From positions 1 through 61,948 of the IMG/VR virus record IMGVR_UViG_3300014325_000602: 61,948 bases of DNA; one strand, given 5' to 3'. Within the stretch, counting starts at the first letter, position 1. Each line of letters begins with the position of its first letter. This stretch comes from a virus. A program made the translations under genes and the position numbers. Shown here piece by piece: positions 30,968-40,300 of the stretch. The notes below the pieces were generated by a model. It saw nothing but the letters and a program-made list of their open reading frames with translations. It had not been told where the DNA came from and made no database searches.

Positions 30968-31942
30968 ATGCCCATGCAGCCTGTTCCCGGTTCCCTGCAC
31001 GTCGACCAGTTGCTGACAAATGTCAGCGTCTCGTACCAGAACGCCGAGTACATCGCGGATCAGATCTTCCCGATCGTCCCGGTCGGTAAGCAGAGCAACA
31101 AGATCCCGAAGTACGACCAGAGCCACTGGTTCCGTGACGAGGGCAAGCTCCGCACGCCCGGTGCCAAGTCGCAGCGCGGCGGCTTCACGGTCGACACGTC
31201 CGCGGTCTACTTCTGCGACCGCTATTCGTACGGCTTCGAGATCGCCGACGAGCAGCGCGACAACCAGGACGCGCCGTTCAACATGGACCGCGACGGCACG
31301 GAGTTCGCGACCGACAAGGTCATGATGCGCCGCGAGGTCAGCTTCGCGACCAACTGGTTCACCACCGGCAAGTGGGGCGCGGCCGACAAGGTCGGTGGCA
31401 CCGACTTCACGAAGTGGTCGGACTACGGCGGCAGCCAGCCGCTCGTCGACATCGCGTCCTTCAAGGACAGCGTCGAAGCGGTCATCGGCCGCGAGCCCAA
31501 TATGGGCGTCCTCGGCAAGCTCGTGCAGCTGCAGTTGCGCTGGCACCCGGACATCGTCGACCTGATCAAGTACACCGCGGGCGCGGCCACGCCGGCCAAG
31601 CCCACGACCGAAACGATCGCGAACGTGTTCGACCTGCAGAGGCTGCTCGTTGGCCGCGCGATTTACACGACCTCGCCGGAAGGCACGGTCGAGGCCTCGG
31701 TGACCTACACGCGCGTGTGGGGCAAGAACATGCTGCTCCTCTACACGCCGCAGCGGCCGTCGCTGCTCACGCCGGCCGCCGGCTACTGCTTCGTGTGGCA
31801 GCGGGTCGAGCAGGCGCTCACCTACGTCAAGCGGATGCGCGACGAAGAGCGCGAGATCGACATCCTCGAGGCCAACACGTACTTCACGCACGCGCAGACG
31901 GCCAAGAACGCCGGCGTGTTCCTCTCGAACGCGGTCCAGTAA
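30968..31942 (+). CDS. Major capsid protein (HK97-fold, gpE-like)
   Basis: This is a 324-residue protein. The N-terminal part (YQNAEYIADQIFPIVPVGKQ), E-loop region and later VTYTRVWGKNMLLLYTPQRP, VWQRVEQALTYVKRMRDEER follow the pattern of phage major capsid proteins of the gpE-like type. A good ribosome-binding site (GAGGAG) precedes the ATG. The position after decoration protein and scaffold and before connectors fits. It is the shell subunit. Confidence 0.88.
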   Translation: MPMQPVPGSLHVDQLLTNVSVSYQNAEYIADQIFPIVPVGKQSNKIPKYDQSHWFRDEGKLRTPGAKSQRGGFTVDTSAVYFCDRYSYGFEIADEQRDNQDAPFNMDRDGTEFATDKVMMRREVSFATNWFTTGKWGAADKVGGTDFTKWSDYGGSQPLVDIASFKDSVEAVIGREPNMGVLGKLVQLQLRWHPDIVDLIKYTAGAATPAKPTTETIANVFDLQRLLVGRAIYTTSPEGTVEASVTYTRVWGKNMLLLYTPQRPSLLTPAAGYCFVWQRVEQALTYVKRMRDEEREIDILEANTYFTHAQTAKNAGVFLSNAVQ

Positions 31943-31946
31943 CGCC

Positions 31947-32195
31947 ATGGCCCGCCGACGACCGGAGACCGCCGCCGCTCCACGCTCCGCACCCACGGTG
32001 CGCGAGGCGATGGGCCACGACGCGCTCGTGCGCCTCGAGGGCTGGCTCACACACCACGTTGCTGCGTCCGATGTCGGACGAGCGAAGACCGAGCTGGACA
32101 CGATTCTCGACCGTCCGGTCGGTGGCACGGCTACCGACGAGGGGAGCGAGACCGACGCCGACGAGGCCGGCGATCCGGCCACGGACACCGAGTAA
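31947..32195 (+). CDS. Small acidic-tailed protein after major capsid
   Basis: This is an 82-residue protein with a basic N-terminus, a helical core (VREAMGHDALVRLEGWLTHH) and an Asp/Glu/Thr-rich tail. It starts four bases after the capsid gene. It may be a head-associated protein. No family is recognised. Confidence 0.5.
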   Translation: MARRRPETAAAPRSAPTVREAMGHDALVRLEGWLTHHVAASDVGRAKTELDTILDRPVGGTATDEGSETDADEAGDPATDTE

Positions 32196-32228
32196 CGCAC
32201 GGGCACGCACGGACGGAGGGTACGGGCG

Positions 32229-32693
32229 ATGGGACGCACGACGGGACGGGTCGAACGGAATCCTGAGACCGGCAAGGCCGCGCTCGACGGCGTGGTGAAG
32301 GACGACGCGGGCCGGATTCTCTACTTCGCGCGCCGGTACTTCGGCTACGGCGGCCAGGAGCTCGAGCGCGGGGAGGTCATCGGTCTCACCGGGTTGCGGA
32401 ACGACGCCAGGCTCGTCGAGCTCGGCTACGTGCGGGCCTTGCAACCGGGGGATCTGCCGCTGCCGTGTCGCGTCTGCGCCAAACGGTTCATCGACCACGA
32501 CTCGCGCGAGCACCACGGCCGCAGGGCGCACGAGGCCGACCAGGACGGCGCGAACGTGCCGTTCAGCCCGCGGGGCGCGACGGTCGACGACACCGCGAGC
32601 GACGTGCAGCGGCTCGAGCGCCAGCAGGTGGAAGACGAGAGTCGCGCGCCCCTCGATCTCGACAAGACGATCGCGAATCGCGCGCGCGTGTAA
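32229..32693 (+). CDS. Protein with C2H2 zinc-finger-like element
   Basis: This is a 154-residue protein. Residues about 75-98 read CRVCAKRFIDHDSREHHGRR followed by AH, a Cys2-His2-like finger. The N-terminal part (ILYFARRYFGYGGQELERGE) is beta-rich. The C-terminus is polar. It is encoded among head genes; the function is unknown. Confidence 0.55.
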   Translation: MGRTTGRVERNPETGKAALDGVVKDDAGRILYFARRYFGYGGQELERGEVIGLTGLRNDARLVELGYVRALQPGDLPLPCRVCAKRFIDHDSREHHGRRAHEADQDGANVPFSPRGATVDDTASDVQRLERQQVEDESRAPLDLDKTIANRARV

Positions 32694-32734
32694 CCCGGAT
32701 GGCCGCCGACAGGCGGATGTGAAGGGAGCAGGTC

Positions 32735-33241
32735 ATGAACAAGGGCACCGGCGGAATCTGGAAAACGCGCTCACTGATGTACGGCGACAACGTGGGCGTG
32801 CTCAAGCGCGCCGTGCTGCTCGCCCTGACCAACGCGCAGGCGAAGGCCTTCCGCGCGACGCCCGTGACGATCGTGGCCGCGCAGGGCGCGGGCAAGCTCA
32901 TCGTCCCGATGTCGTGCACGATTGCGCTCCTCTATGGCGGGACGAACGCGTTCGTCCAGGGCGGCGCCGGCTCGAACTTCTCCCTCAAGTACAAGGACGG
33001 CTCGACGGCGTCGCTCATGTCGGGCGGCATCGGTGCGTTCGTCCAGAACACGACTAGCGCGACGTCGCTCATGGTGCCGGCCGTCGCCGCCGGATCGGAA
33101 GTCAACATCACAAAGGCGAACGCCGACAACCAGCCGCTCGTGGTCCACAACCCGGCGGCGGCTGAGCTCACCGGCAACGCCGGCGCCGACAACACGTTCC
33201 AGATCTTCCTCGAATATCTGGTGCTGCCGGTCGCCTGGTAA
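32735..33241 (+). CDS. Putative virion structural protein
   Basis: This 168-residue beta-rich protein of small-residue composition (VPMSCTIALLYGGTNAFVQG, ITKANADNQPLVVHNPAAAE) resembles a capsid-fibre or decoration beta-sandwich. The ATG has AGGGAG nearby. It lies between the capsid gene and the connectors, a usual place for decoration or head-fibre proteins. Confidence 0.55.
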   Translation: MNKGTGGIWKTRSLMYGDNVGVLKRAVLLALTNAQAKAFRATPVTIVAAQGAGKLIVPMSCTIALLYGGTNAFVQGGAGSNFSLKYKDGSTASLMSGGIGAFVQNTTSATSLMVPAVAAGSEVNITKANADNQPLVVHNPAAAELTGNAGADNTFQIFLEYLVLPVAW

Positions 33242-33253
33242 GGACGCCGCGCG

Positions 33254-33685
33254 ATGCAGCTGATTGTTCCGTCCGGAGTGGTGACGGCCAGCGGGACTGG
33301 CCCGGCGGGCAATTTCGTCAGCCACACCGAAGTCATCACGTCGGCGATCTACATCCTCGACGTGACCGCCGCCGCCAGCGCTGCGGGCGATCTGCTGAAC
33401 GTCTACGTCCAGCATTCCTGGGACGACGGCGTCAGCTGGGACGACTTCATCAGCTTCACGCAGGTCCTCGGCAACGGCGGCGCGAAAAAGTTCCTGGCGT
33501 TCTGGTCGCTCTACGGCACCGCGCCGTCGACGCCCATGAAAGCGCCGCAGGACGCCGCGCTCACCGCCGGCAACGTGCAGCAAGGGCCGGTCGGCAACAC
33601 GCTTCGCGCGAAGTGGGCGGTCGTCAACGGCGGCGGTTCCCACTCGTTCACGTTCTCGGTCGGTATCCAGCAGGTGGAGGGCTAG
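33254..33685 (+). CDS. Putative virion protein, beta-sandwich type
   Basis: This is a 143-residue, beta-strand-rich protein (VQHSWDDGVSWDDFISFTQV, VNGGGSHSFTFSVGIQQVEG). Such folds occur in head decoration and tail proteins. It starts 12 bases after the previous gene. A specific role is not assignable. Confidence 0.5.
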   Translation: MQLIVPSGVVTASGTGPAGNFVSHTEVITSAIYILDVTAAASAAGDLLNVYVQHSWDDGVSWDDFISFTQVLGNGGAKKFLAFWSLYGTAPSTPMKAPQDAALTAGNVQQGPVGNTLRAKWAVVNGGGSHSFTFSVGIQQVEG

Positions 33686-33688
33686 CGC

Positions 33689-34177
33689 GTGGCCACCGAC
33701 CATTACGCCACCGTCGACGATGTCAACGCGATCGTCCCGCAGGCGCCCTTCTCGTCGACCTCGGTTCCGACGGAAGGCGACATCGCGAAGCTTATCGAGG
33801 TCTTCGCGCTCCGGATCGACGCGACGATCGGGAATCTCGGCTACGTCGTGCCCGTCACGACCGGGGCGAAGTCGCTCGCGCTCCTGCGTGATGCGTGCGC
33901 GAAGGGCGCGCTCGGCGAGGCGCAGATGCGCCGCCAGACGGGCGTCAACGTGGCCACCGACGATCGCGGCCGGCCTATCAAGAATTACTGGACGCAAGAG
34001 TTCGAGTGCTTCCTCGAGAAGCTCGCCGATCCACAGGATTCCTTCGAGCTCCCGGACGCCCAGAGGACCGACGAGCAGGTCATCAAGTCCGCGGGCGATC
34101 TCGTGCTCAGCAGCGGCCTTGACGAGACCGACACGCTCGTCGACGCGCCGGCCATCACGAGGCAGCAGACGCTGTGA
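33689..34177 (+). CDS. Head-tail connector (adaptor-like)
   Basis: This 162-residue protein starts from a GTG. The N-terminus DHYATVDDVNAIVPQAPFSS and the helix-rich core (IAKLIEVFALRIDATIGNLG) fit the gp6-like adaptor that binds under the portal. It is the first of three connector-type genes. It overlaps the next gene as GTGA. Confidence 0.65.
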   Translation: MATDHYATVDDVNAIVPQAPFSSTSVPTEGDIAKLIEVFALRIDATIGNLGYVVPVTTGAKSLALLRDACAKGALGEAQMRRQTGVNVATDDRGRPIKNYWTQEFECFLEKLADPQDSFELPDAQRTDEQVIKSAGDLVLSSGLDETDTLVDAPAITRQQTL

Positions 34178-34671
34178 TCCTCGCCGTCGCCAAGCCGCTC
34201 GGAGATGTCGAGAGCGTGACCGCCGCGATCGCCGCGGCGCTCCGGAGCGCCGACTTCGCGCAGCTCCTCGCCAACGTCGACGCCGCCGAGAACACGGGCG
34301 ACGACACGCCGGCGCCGAAGGTCGTCTACGCGTACGAGCGCGCCCAGCTCGAGAAGTTTCCCGCGGCCGAGGTCATTGCGCTCAACACGGCGTTCAATCC
34401 CCAGGCCGACGAAGCCGCGGGCGCGCACCGGATCCTCGTCGACTGGACGCAAATCGGCGACAGCGAAGCGCGCATCACGCGCGAGGTGCAGCGGCTCGTG
34501 TTGGCCACGCGGCTGTTCTTCCGCCGTAGCGTGCTGCAGGGCGACTACGCGCTGGCGCCCATGACCATCGAGTTCGAAGACTACAGCCGCATCGAACCGC
34601 TCCAGAACGCGCCGCAGCCCTTTCTCAAAGGCGGCCGCGTGGTCCTGGTCGCGGAGACCTGGAGCCTCTAG
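34174..34671 (+). CDS. Neck/tail terminator-like protein
   Basis: This is a 165-residue alpha/beta protein from a GTG overlapping the previous stop. It occupies the site of the tail terminator or stopper. Its composition fits (RITREVQRLVLATRLFFRRS, VLVAETWSL at the end). The assignment is from gene order, not sequence identity. Confidence 0.5.
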   Translation: MILAVAKPLGDVESVTAAIAAALRSADFAQLLANVDAAENTGDDTPAPKVVYAYERAQLEKFPAAEVIALNTAFNPQADEAAGAHRILVDWTQIGDSEARITREVQRLVLATRLFFRRSVLQGDYALAPMTIEFEDYSRIEPLQNAPQPFLKGGRVVLVAETWSL

Positions 34672-34673
34672 CC

Positions 34674-35030
34674 ATGGCCGTCCTGACCGTCAACCAAATC
34701 GCCGCGGCGAAGCAGGCCCAGGCGCTGGCCGCTGCCAACGGCGGCGGTGACAGCTTCCCGAACACCGGGAAGGAGTTCATCGCCGTGCGGAACGCCGGCG
34801 CCGGCGCCATCACGCTCACCGTCGTCGCGCAGGGTGACCCGTGCAGCCTCGAGGTCGCGGCCTCGCCCGCGCATGACGGCGTCTACTCGATTCCGAACGA
34901 CTCGGCTACCTACGTCTTCGGCCCGTTCAAGCCGAAGCGGTTCAATGACGTGAACGGCCGCGCGCAAGTCACCTACAGCGGCGTGACGAGCGTGACGATC
35001 GAAATCTTCTCCTTGCCGCCGGCGGCCTAA
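34674..35030 (+). CDS. Small beta-rich virion protein
   Basis: This is a 118-residue protein with a mostly beta structure (TGKEFIAVRNAGAGAITLTV, TYVFGPFKPKRFNDVNGRAQ). The pattern resembles small phage proteins of unknown role seen beside connectors. It starts two bases after its neighbour. Confidence 0.5.
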   Translation: MAVLTVNQIAAAKQAQALAAANGGGDSFPNTGKEFIAVRNAGAGAITLTVVAQGDPCSLEVAASPAHDGVYSIPNDSATYVFGPFKPKRFNDVNGRAQVTYSGVTSVTIEIFSLPPAA

Positions 35031-35035
35031 CGACC

Positions 35036-35482
35036 ATGGCGACCTATCGCGTGCGTGACGGTCAGCAGCTCGCCCATGAGGGCCAGGTCCTCGAGGGCGG
35101 CGCCACGGTCGAGCTCTCGCGCCGCGTGGCGGCCGAAGTCGCGCACCTCGTCGACGAGGTCGGCCCCGCCAGTCCCGCGTGGGCGGAGGACGCCGAGGCC
35201 GTCCGCGCGCATGAGCGCGCGAGTGCGCTCCAGCCCAAGCTCGTGGCCGCCCAGCTCAAGGCGGAACTGGCGGCGGACGCGGCCGCGCGGAGCGCCGACG
35301 AGTGCGAGCGCGCCAAGGCGTACCTCGCCACCTGTCAGCGCGAGGTCGAGACGATCCGCGAGGCCATCGCCAGCGCCACGCGCGAGGCGGAGCGGCCCGC
35401 GAAGAAACCGAGCAAGACGGCGAAGCCGGACCAGGCCGCCGTGTCCGAGTCCGTGACGCCGGCGCCGCCGGCAAAGGAGTAG
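35036..35482 (+). CDS. Coiled-coil protein with basic tail
   Basis: This is a 148-residue protein. The N-terminal 45 residues are strand-like (TYRVRDGQQLAHEGQVLEGG), followed by a long helix and a lysine/proline-rich tail. It lies directly before the tail tube gene. The function is unknown; it may be a minor connector or tail protein. Confidence 0.5.
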   Translation: MATYRVRDGQQLAHEGQVLEGGATVELSRRVAAEVAHLVDEVGPASPAWAEDAEAVRAHERASALQPKLVAAQLKAELAADAAARSADECERAKAYLATCQREVETIREAIASATREAERPAKKPSKTAKPDQAAVSESVTPAPPAKE

Positions 35483-35486
35483 CGCC

Positions 35487-36080
35487 GTGGCCATCGACAC
35501 CACCAAGATTCACGTCGGCACCGCCCGCATCTTTGTTGGGGTGACCCCGCCGGCGACGGGCACGCCGCCGACCTGGCTGACCCACACCGCCGGCGTGCCG
35601 GCGACGGGCACCGACATCGGCGCCACCGATGGCGACTGCGTCTTCAAGTACCAGCTGACGAAGCAGGAGATCTTCGCCGAGCAGGAGCTCGCGCCGGTCG
35701 ACGTCTACTCGAGCGACGAGGCGTGCTCCCTGGTCTTCACGCTCAAGGAGCTCAACTACACGGCCCTCAAGGTCGCGTTCGACTCGGGCACCTCGAGCGG
35801 CATCGGCAACGTCGACGACGGCACGCGCACCGGCTTCTACGGCGGCGGCGGCTCGGCGATTCTGCTGCCGACGCAGCAGTGCTTCGTGTTCTCGGCGATG
35901 AACCGCGTGGCCCCGACGAAGTTCATCATCGGGGTCATCTACAAGGCCTACTCGCTGCTCGGCACCGAGGCGCCCATCCGCAAGAAGGGCGAAACGATGA
36001 TCAAGTGCGAGCTGCACGGCCTGGCCGACCTGACCCGCAACGCGGGCGACCGCATGTTCCAGCTGTCGCGCGAGAAGTAA
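35487..36080 (+). CDS. Major tail tube protein
   Basis: This is a 197-residue protein from a GTG. The strand pattern (KIHVGTARIFVGVTPPATGT, YQLTKQEIFAEQELAPVDVY, SLVFTLKELNYTALKVAFDS) is that of tail tube subunits of siphoviruses. It lies before the chaperones and tape measure, the standard order. No sheath gene is nearby, so the tail is non-contractile. Confidence 0.75.
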   Translation: MAIDTTKIHVGTARIFVGVTPPATGTPPTWLTHTAGVPATGTDIGATDGDCVFKYQLTKQEIFAEQELAPVDVYSSDEACSLVFTLKELNYTALKVAFDSGTSSGIGNVDDGTRTGFYGGGGSAILLPTQQCFVFSAMNRVAPTKFIIGVIYKAYSLLGTEAPIRKKGETMIKCELHGLADLTRNAGDRMFQLSREK

Positions 36081-36108
36081 CGCGCGCCGCACGGGCCGGA
36101 CGGGAACC

Positions 36109-36645
36109 ATGGCGGGCATCAAGACCTTCGGCGTTGGGCTGCGGTTCAGCTTCAGCGTCATCGGCGCCGAGGCGTTGTCCGTCGATCTGTCGCGGTTCGC
36201 CGACGAGATTACCGACTACCGCCCCTTCTGGAACGGGCCGTTCCTCGACGTCTGGCGGCCGTGGATTCAGCAGGCATTCGCCACCCAAGGCGCGTCGACG
36301 GGCCGCCCGTGGGCGCCGCTCTCGCCGAGCTACGCGGCCTGGAAGGCCCGGCGTGGGTACGCGTATGAGGGGCTCCTCGTGCGTAGCGGCGATCTCTCGA
36401 GCGCGCTGATGCACCCGGAGCGTTCGCGCGTCGGCGTCTGGGACCCGCAGCCGTCCTCGCTCCGCGTGGGCACGACGCGCGAAGGCGCGATCTTTCACCA
36501 GACGGGCACCCGCCGCATGCCGGCGCGTCCGCCCATTCGGCCAACGAAGGACTTCATGTTGTCGATCGGCAAAGCGCTGCAGGTCCACGTGGCCGCGGCG
36601 TGGAGCGCGCGTCGCCGACAACAGTCGAGTTATTCCGGCGCCTGA
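36109..36645 (+). CDS. Mu gpG-like virion morphogenesis protein
   Basis: This is a 178-residue protein. The segment ATQGASTGRPWAPLSPSYAA followed by WKARRGYAYEGLLVRSGDLS and HQTGTRRMPARPPIRPTKDF is the signature of phage virion morphogenesis proteins (gpG of Mu; tail completion). It assists head-tail joining. It is unusual here in lying after the tail tube gene. Confidence 0.8.
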   Translation: MAGIKTFGVGLRFSFSVIGAEALSVDLSRFADEITDYRPFWNGPFLDVWRPWIQQAFATQGASTGRPWAPLSPSYAAWKARRGYAYEGLLVRSGDLSSALMHPERSRVGVWDPQPSSLRVGTTREGAIFHQTGTRRMPARPPIRPTKDFMLSIGKALQVHVAAAWSARRRQQSSYSGA

Positions 36646-36673
36646 GGGCGCCTCACGAAACGAGGACGAGCGT

Positions 36674-37186
36674 ATGGGTGTGTTGAGCGCAGCTGAGTTC
36701 AAGAAGACCGCGGCGCCGGAAATCGAAGTGCCGGTCCCGGGCGGCATGGGCCACGTGCTCGTCCGCAAGCCGGACCTGCAGAGCTTGCTCTTCAAGAAGC
36801 TCTTGCCGCTGCCGCTCATGATGCGGGTCCTGCAGGACATCCCGACGCTCCAACGCGCGGGCGACAACCTGGAGTCGTTCATGGCGGCGGCGGACAGTTC
36901 CGCGGCCGAGTTTATCGACAAGTGGATCTGCCTGGTCGCGGTCACGCCGCGCATCGTCGCCACGCGGGCCGAGGTGACCGACGACAGCGTGTGCGTCGAC
37001 GACCTCCCGCTCGAGCTCAAGACCGCGATTATCGTGGCCACCTTCGAGATCGGTGATCTCACCCGGCGGGTCGAGGCCGCCGCGGAGTTTCGTCGTCGGG
37101 ACGACGGCGTGCTTCCTGGACCGGATCGCGCGCCGGTGGCCGGGGACGCGGCCGTCGTCGCTGATCGGCCTGACGGACCTAGCTGA
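36674..37186 (+). CDS. Tail assembly chaperone, short form
   Basis: This is a 170-codon frame. The first about 135 residues (VLSAAEFKKTAAPEIEVPVP to LTRRVEAAAEF) look like a true protein and fit the gpG-type chaperone before the tape measure. After about 37085 the frame turns to arginine/proline-rich sequence, while the frame one base over (37053-37316) continues with gene-like sequence. A ribosomal frameshift between 36978 and about 37110 would make a fusion. Such paired products are standard in phage tails. Confidence 0.7.
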   Translation: MGVLSAAEFKKTAAPEIEVPVPGGMGHVLVRKPDLQSLLFKKLLPLPLMMRVLQDIPTLQRAGDNLESFMAAADSSAAEFIDKWICLVAVTPRIVATRAEVTDDSVCVDDLPLELKTAIIVATFEIGDLTRRVEAAAEFRRRDDGVLPGPDRAPVAGDAAVVADRPDGPS

Positions 37187-37316
37187 GGCGCTCGACTTCG
37201 ACGCGGCGCTGCTGCTCGCGCGCGAAGCCGACGAGGCGCACGAGCTCACGCAGATCCTCGCGGGCGACGAGGGCGACTGGATGCGGTTGATCTTGCACTT
37301 CCTGAGCCGGCGGTAA
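37053..37316 (+). CDS. Tail assembly chaperone, frameshift extension
   Basis: This is the second frame of the chaperone pair, offset by +1 (equal to -2). The frame is open from 36978. Its gene-like part (TACFLDRIARRWPGTRPSSL, IGLTDLAEALDFDAALLLAR) matches the second half of chaperone fusions. The only start-like codon is a GTG at 37053 without a ribosome-binding site, so translation most likely arrives by frameshift. TTT-C at 37088-37091 is a plausible slip site. It ends five bases before the tape measure. Confidence 0.65.
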   Translation: MISPGGSRPPRSFVVGTTACFLDRIARRWPGTRPSSLIGLTDLAEALDFDAALLLAREADEAHELTQILAGDEGDWMRLILHFLSRR

Positions 37317-37320
37317 CCAC

Positions 37321-40300
37321 ATGGGCTTTTCCGAAGATCTCTCACTGCGGATCACCGGCGACTCGAAAGAGGCGCAGGCCGCCGTGTCGGATCTCGGCAA
37401 TCGCCTGGCGGACGCCTTCAATCAACCCGAAGACGCGCTCGAACAATTCGGCGAGCAGCTCGAGAAGTGGCTCACCAATCCGTTCCTGATAGCGACGGCC
37501 GCGGTCGGGACGTTCGTCGTGGCGGGCCTCGAGGTGGTCGCGACGCTACGCGACTGGGCGGAACACGCCGCCGAGACCGGCGAGGGGATCCGCGAGCTCA
37601 GTTACAAGATGAACGACACCGTCGAGAACGTCTCGGCGGTGGGCGCGGCCGTGAAGGCCTCGGGCAGCTCCTTCGAAACGCTCGGCAACGCGTCGTTCAT
37701 GCTCCAGCAGCGGCTCGGCGAGAACTTCGCCAAAGTGAGCGGCGCGCTCCGCCAGGTCGGGATCGACGTCGCCGCGTTCCAGGCCTCCGCCCCGTCCGAG
37801 CAGATCCTGATGCTGTCGGACGCCTTCCGCAATCTGCCGGCGGGCATCAACGTCGCGCAGGCCGCCTTTGAACTGTTCGGTCGGCAGGGCCGCGAGCTGC
37901 TCCCGCAGCTGATGCAGCCGTTGCGCGAGATGACGGACCAAGCCCGCGAGCTCGGCCTGGTCTGGTCTCAGCAGGACGCGCAGGCCGCGGAGGATTTCGA
38001 GGACAAGACGCGGCTGCTCGACGAAGCGTTCGAGCGGATGCGCGATCGGATCGGGATGGCGTTCCTGCCGGTCCTCGATGCGCTCGTCACGTCGCTGCTC
38101 AAGAACAAAGACGCGGTGGCGGACGTCGCTGTCGGGGCCGGTCTGCTCAAGACGGCCGTGGAAGTGGCGATCCCGGTCGTCAAGACCTGGTTCGACGTGC
38201 AAGTGACCGGGCTGAAGGTGCTGGTCGACATGGGCCGGTACCTGCCCATCCTGGGCGATGTGATCGGCCAGGCGGCGGACCAATTCGGCGCGCTGGGCGA
38301 TGCGCTCCGGAAGGCGGCCCAACGCCACGAAGAGGAAGAGCGGGCGGCCGAGGCAGCGCGGAAAGCACTCGACGACTGGTTCACGAAGACGCAGGCGGAG
38401 ACCGAAGCGCTGCGGAAGCAGCTCGGCGTGTCCGGCGAGTACGTCGACAAGCTCAACGCGGTCAAGAAGGCCGTCGCGGACTTGGAACCCGCGACGAAAG
38501 CTCAGATCGACGCGGCCCTGAAGCTCGGCGAGTCCGAGGGCAAGGTGGACGAGGCGCTCGGCCTGGTCGCCGGCACGACGCGCGAATACAAGAGAGAACT
38601 CGAGGACCAAAAGAGAGCCCAGGACGAGGCGACCAAGGCCGACAAGGAGCGCGCAAAAGCGCTCGAGGACTTCAACGAGAAGACCGTCATCTTTGCCGGC
38701 TCCAGCCGCGCCGAGAACGAAATCCTCGCGGGCCGCATCAACATCCTCAAAGATCTCGCGCCCCCGTGGAAGAGCCTCGACGGCGCCATCAAGGAAACCG
38801 GCGTCGGCGTCGACTGGATCATCAAGCACGGCGGCCCCAACATCGTCAAGGCGCTCGACGTCTCGGTGCCCGCCGATCAGTGGAAGAAGTTCCACGAACA
38901 ACTCGATGGGTTCGCGCAGAGCCTGACGCGCTTGGCTCAGGTGACCGGTGGCACGTTCAGCGGCCTGGTGAAAGGCATCGCCGAGATCGTCACCGCGTGG
39001 GACATGGCCGCGAAGGCGGCGGACAATTTCAAGAAAGCCACGAGCGCGGCCGGCAAGGCGCTCGCGTTGGTCCAGGGCGTGACCGCCGTCGCCGCCGCGA
39101 CGCAGGGCGGTGGTGCGAAAGGGATTGCTGGCGGCGCTCTGACCGGGGCCGAAATGGGGGCCATGTTCGGCCCGATCGGCTTGGGCGTCGGCGCCGCCGT
39201 CGGGGCGCTCATTGGCGCCGTGCGCGGGCACGGCAACGAGACCAAGACCGATCGGGAGGCTCTCGCGAAGCAACTCGGGTTCAGCGATCTCGGCGGGCTC
39301 TACGCCGACCTCGAGAAGCTCGGCGAGCAGGGGCAGAAACTCGCCGACATCGGGATGCACGTCGTCGGCAAGCACGACCAGGCGGCGAACGAACAGTGGA
39401 TGAAGGAGGTCTCGCAATTCTACGACGACCTCAAGAAGAAGCAGCAGGATCTGCTCAACAGCCTCACGGATCTCGACCAAAAGTTCGCGGCGCTGGGCGC
39501 CTCGGTGCCGGACGACCTCGACAGCATCATCCAGGGCCTCATCGCCGCGGGGCATACGAAGGAAGCACAGCAGGGCATTGACGATCTGACCGCGGCCTAC
39601 ACCAAGTACACGGACGCGGTCGCCGCCACCGAGGCCTTCAAGACGATCGAGCAGGAGATGAAGGACGTCGGCCTGACGGCCGACGACATGAACGCGAAAT
39701 TCCGGCAGGCGCGCGACGAGGAGGCCGCGCGCACGATCGCCAAGGACTGGAAGGACCTCGCGCCGTACGTCCAGGACGTCAACGTGCTGGGCGACAAGTT
39801 CCTCGCCCAGATCCAGCAGATGGTGATCGACGCCCGGTCGTACGAGACGGCGATCCCCGAGTCGATGAAGCCGGTCATCCAGAACCTCATCGACCAGGGC
39901 AAGCTCCTCGACGCGAATGGCGAGAAGCTCACCGACATGAGCGCGTTGAACTTCGAGGAGGACCCGCTCCAGAAGTCGATGGACGTGCTCAACCAGACGA
40001 TGCAGGACATCCGCGACGTCCTGAAGCATCTCTTCGATGGGGTCTCGAACAGCGGTGTCCAAGCGGCGGAGGACGTCGGCCGCGCGCTGCGCGACAACAT
40101 CCCGAGCGACATCGACGTCAACGTCCACCCGCGCTTCGGCCAGCCCTCCGGCGGCGCGGACCTGGGCGACGTGCCCATCGCGGACTCGCCGCTGCGATCC
40201 GTGCTGCGCGGCGGGCTCGTGCGCGTCAATCCGGGCGACGTCGTGGGCATGCCGCACCTGACGCCCGGGTTCGGCGGCATCCACTTCGGCGACATCAACG

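Noticed and set aside
29366-32275. Minus-strand open frame of about 969 codons
   Set aside because: Antisense to protease, decoration and capsid genes, with low-complexity composition. A shadow frame.
37053-37186. Independent start of the second chaperone frame
   Set aside because: The only start-like codon (GTG) has no ribosome-binding site; frameshift translation explains the arrangement better.
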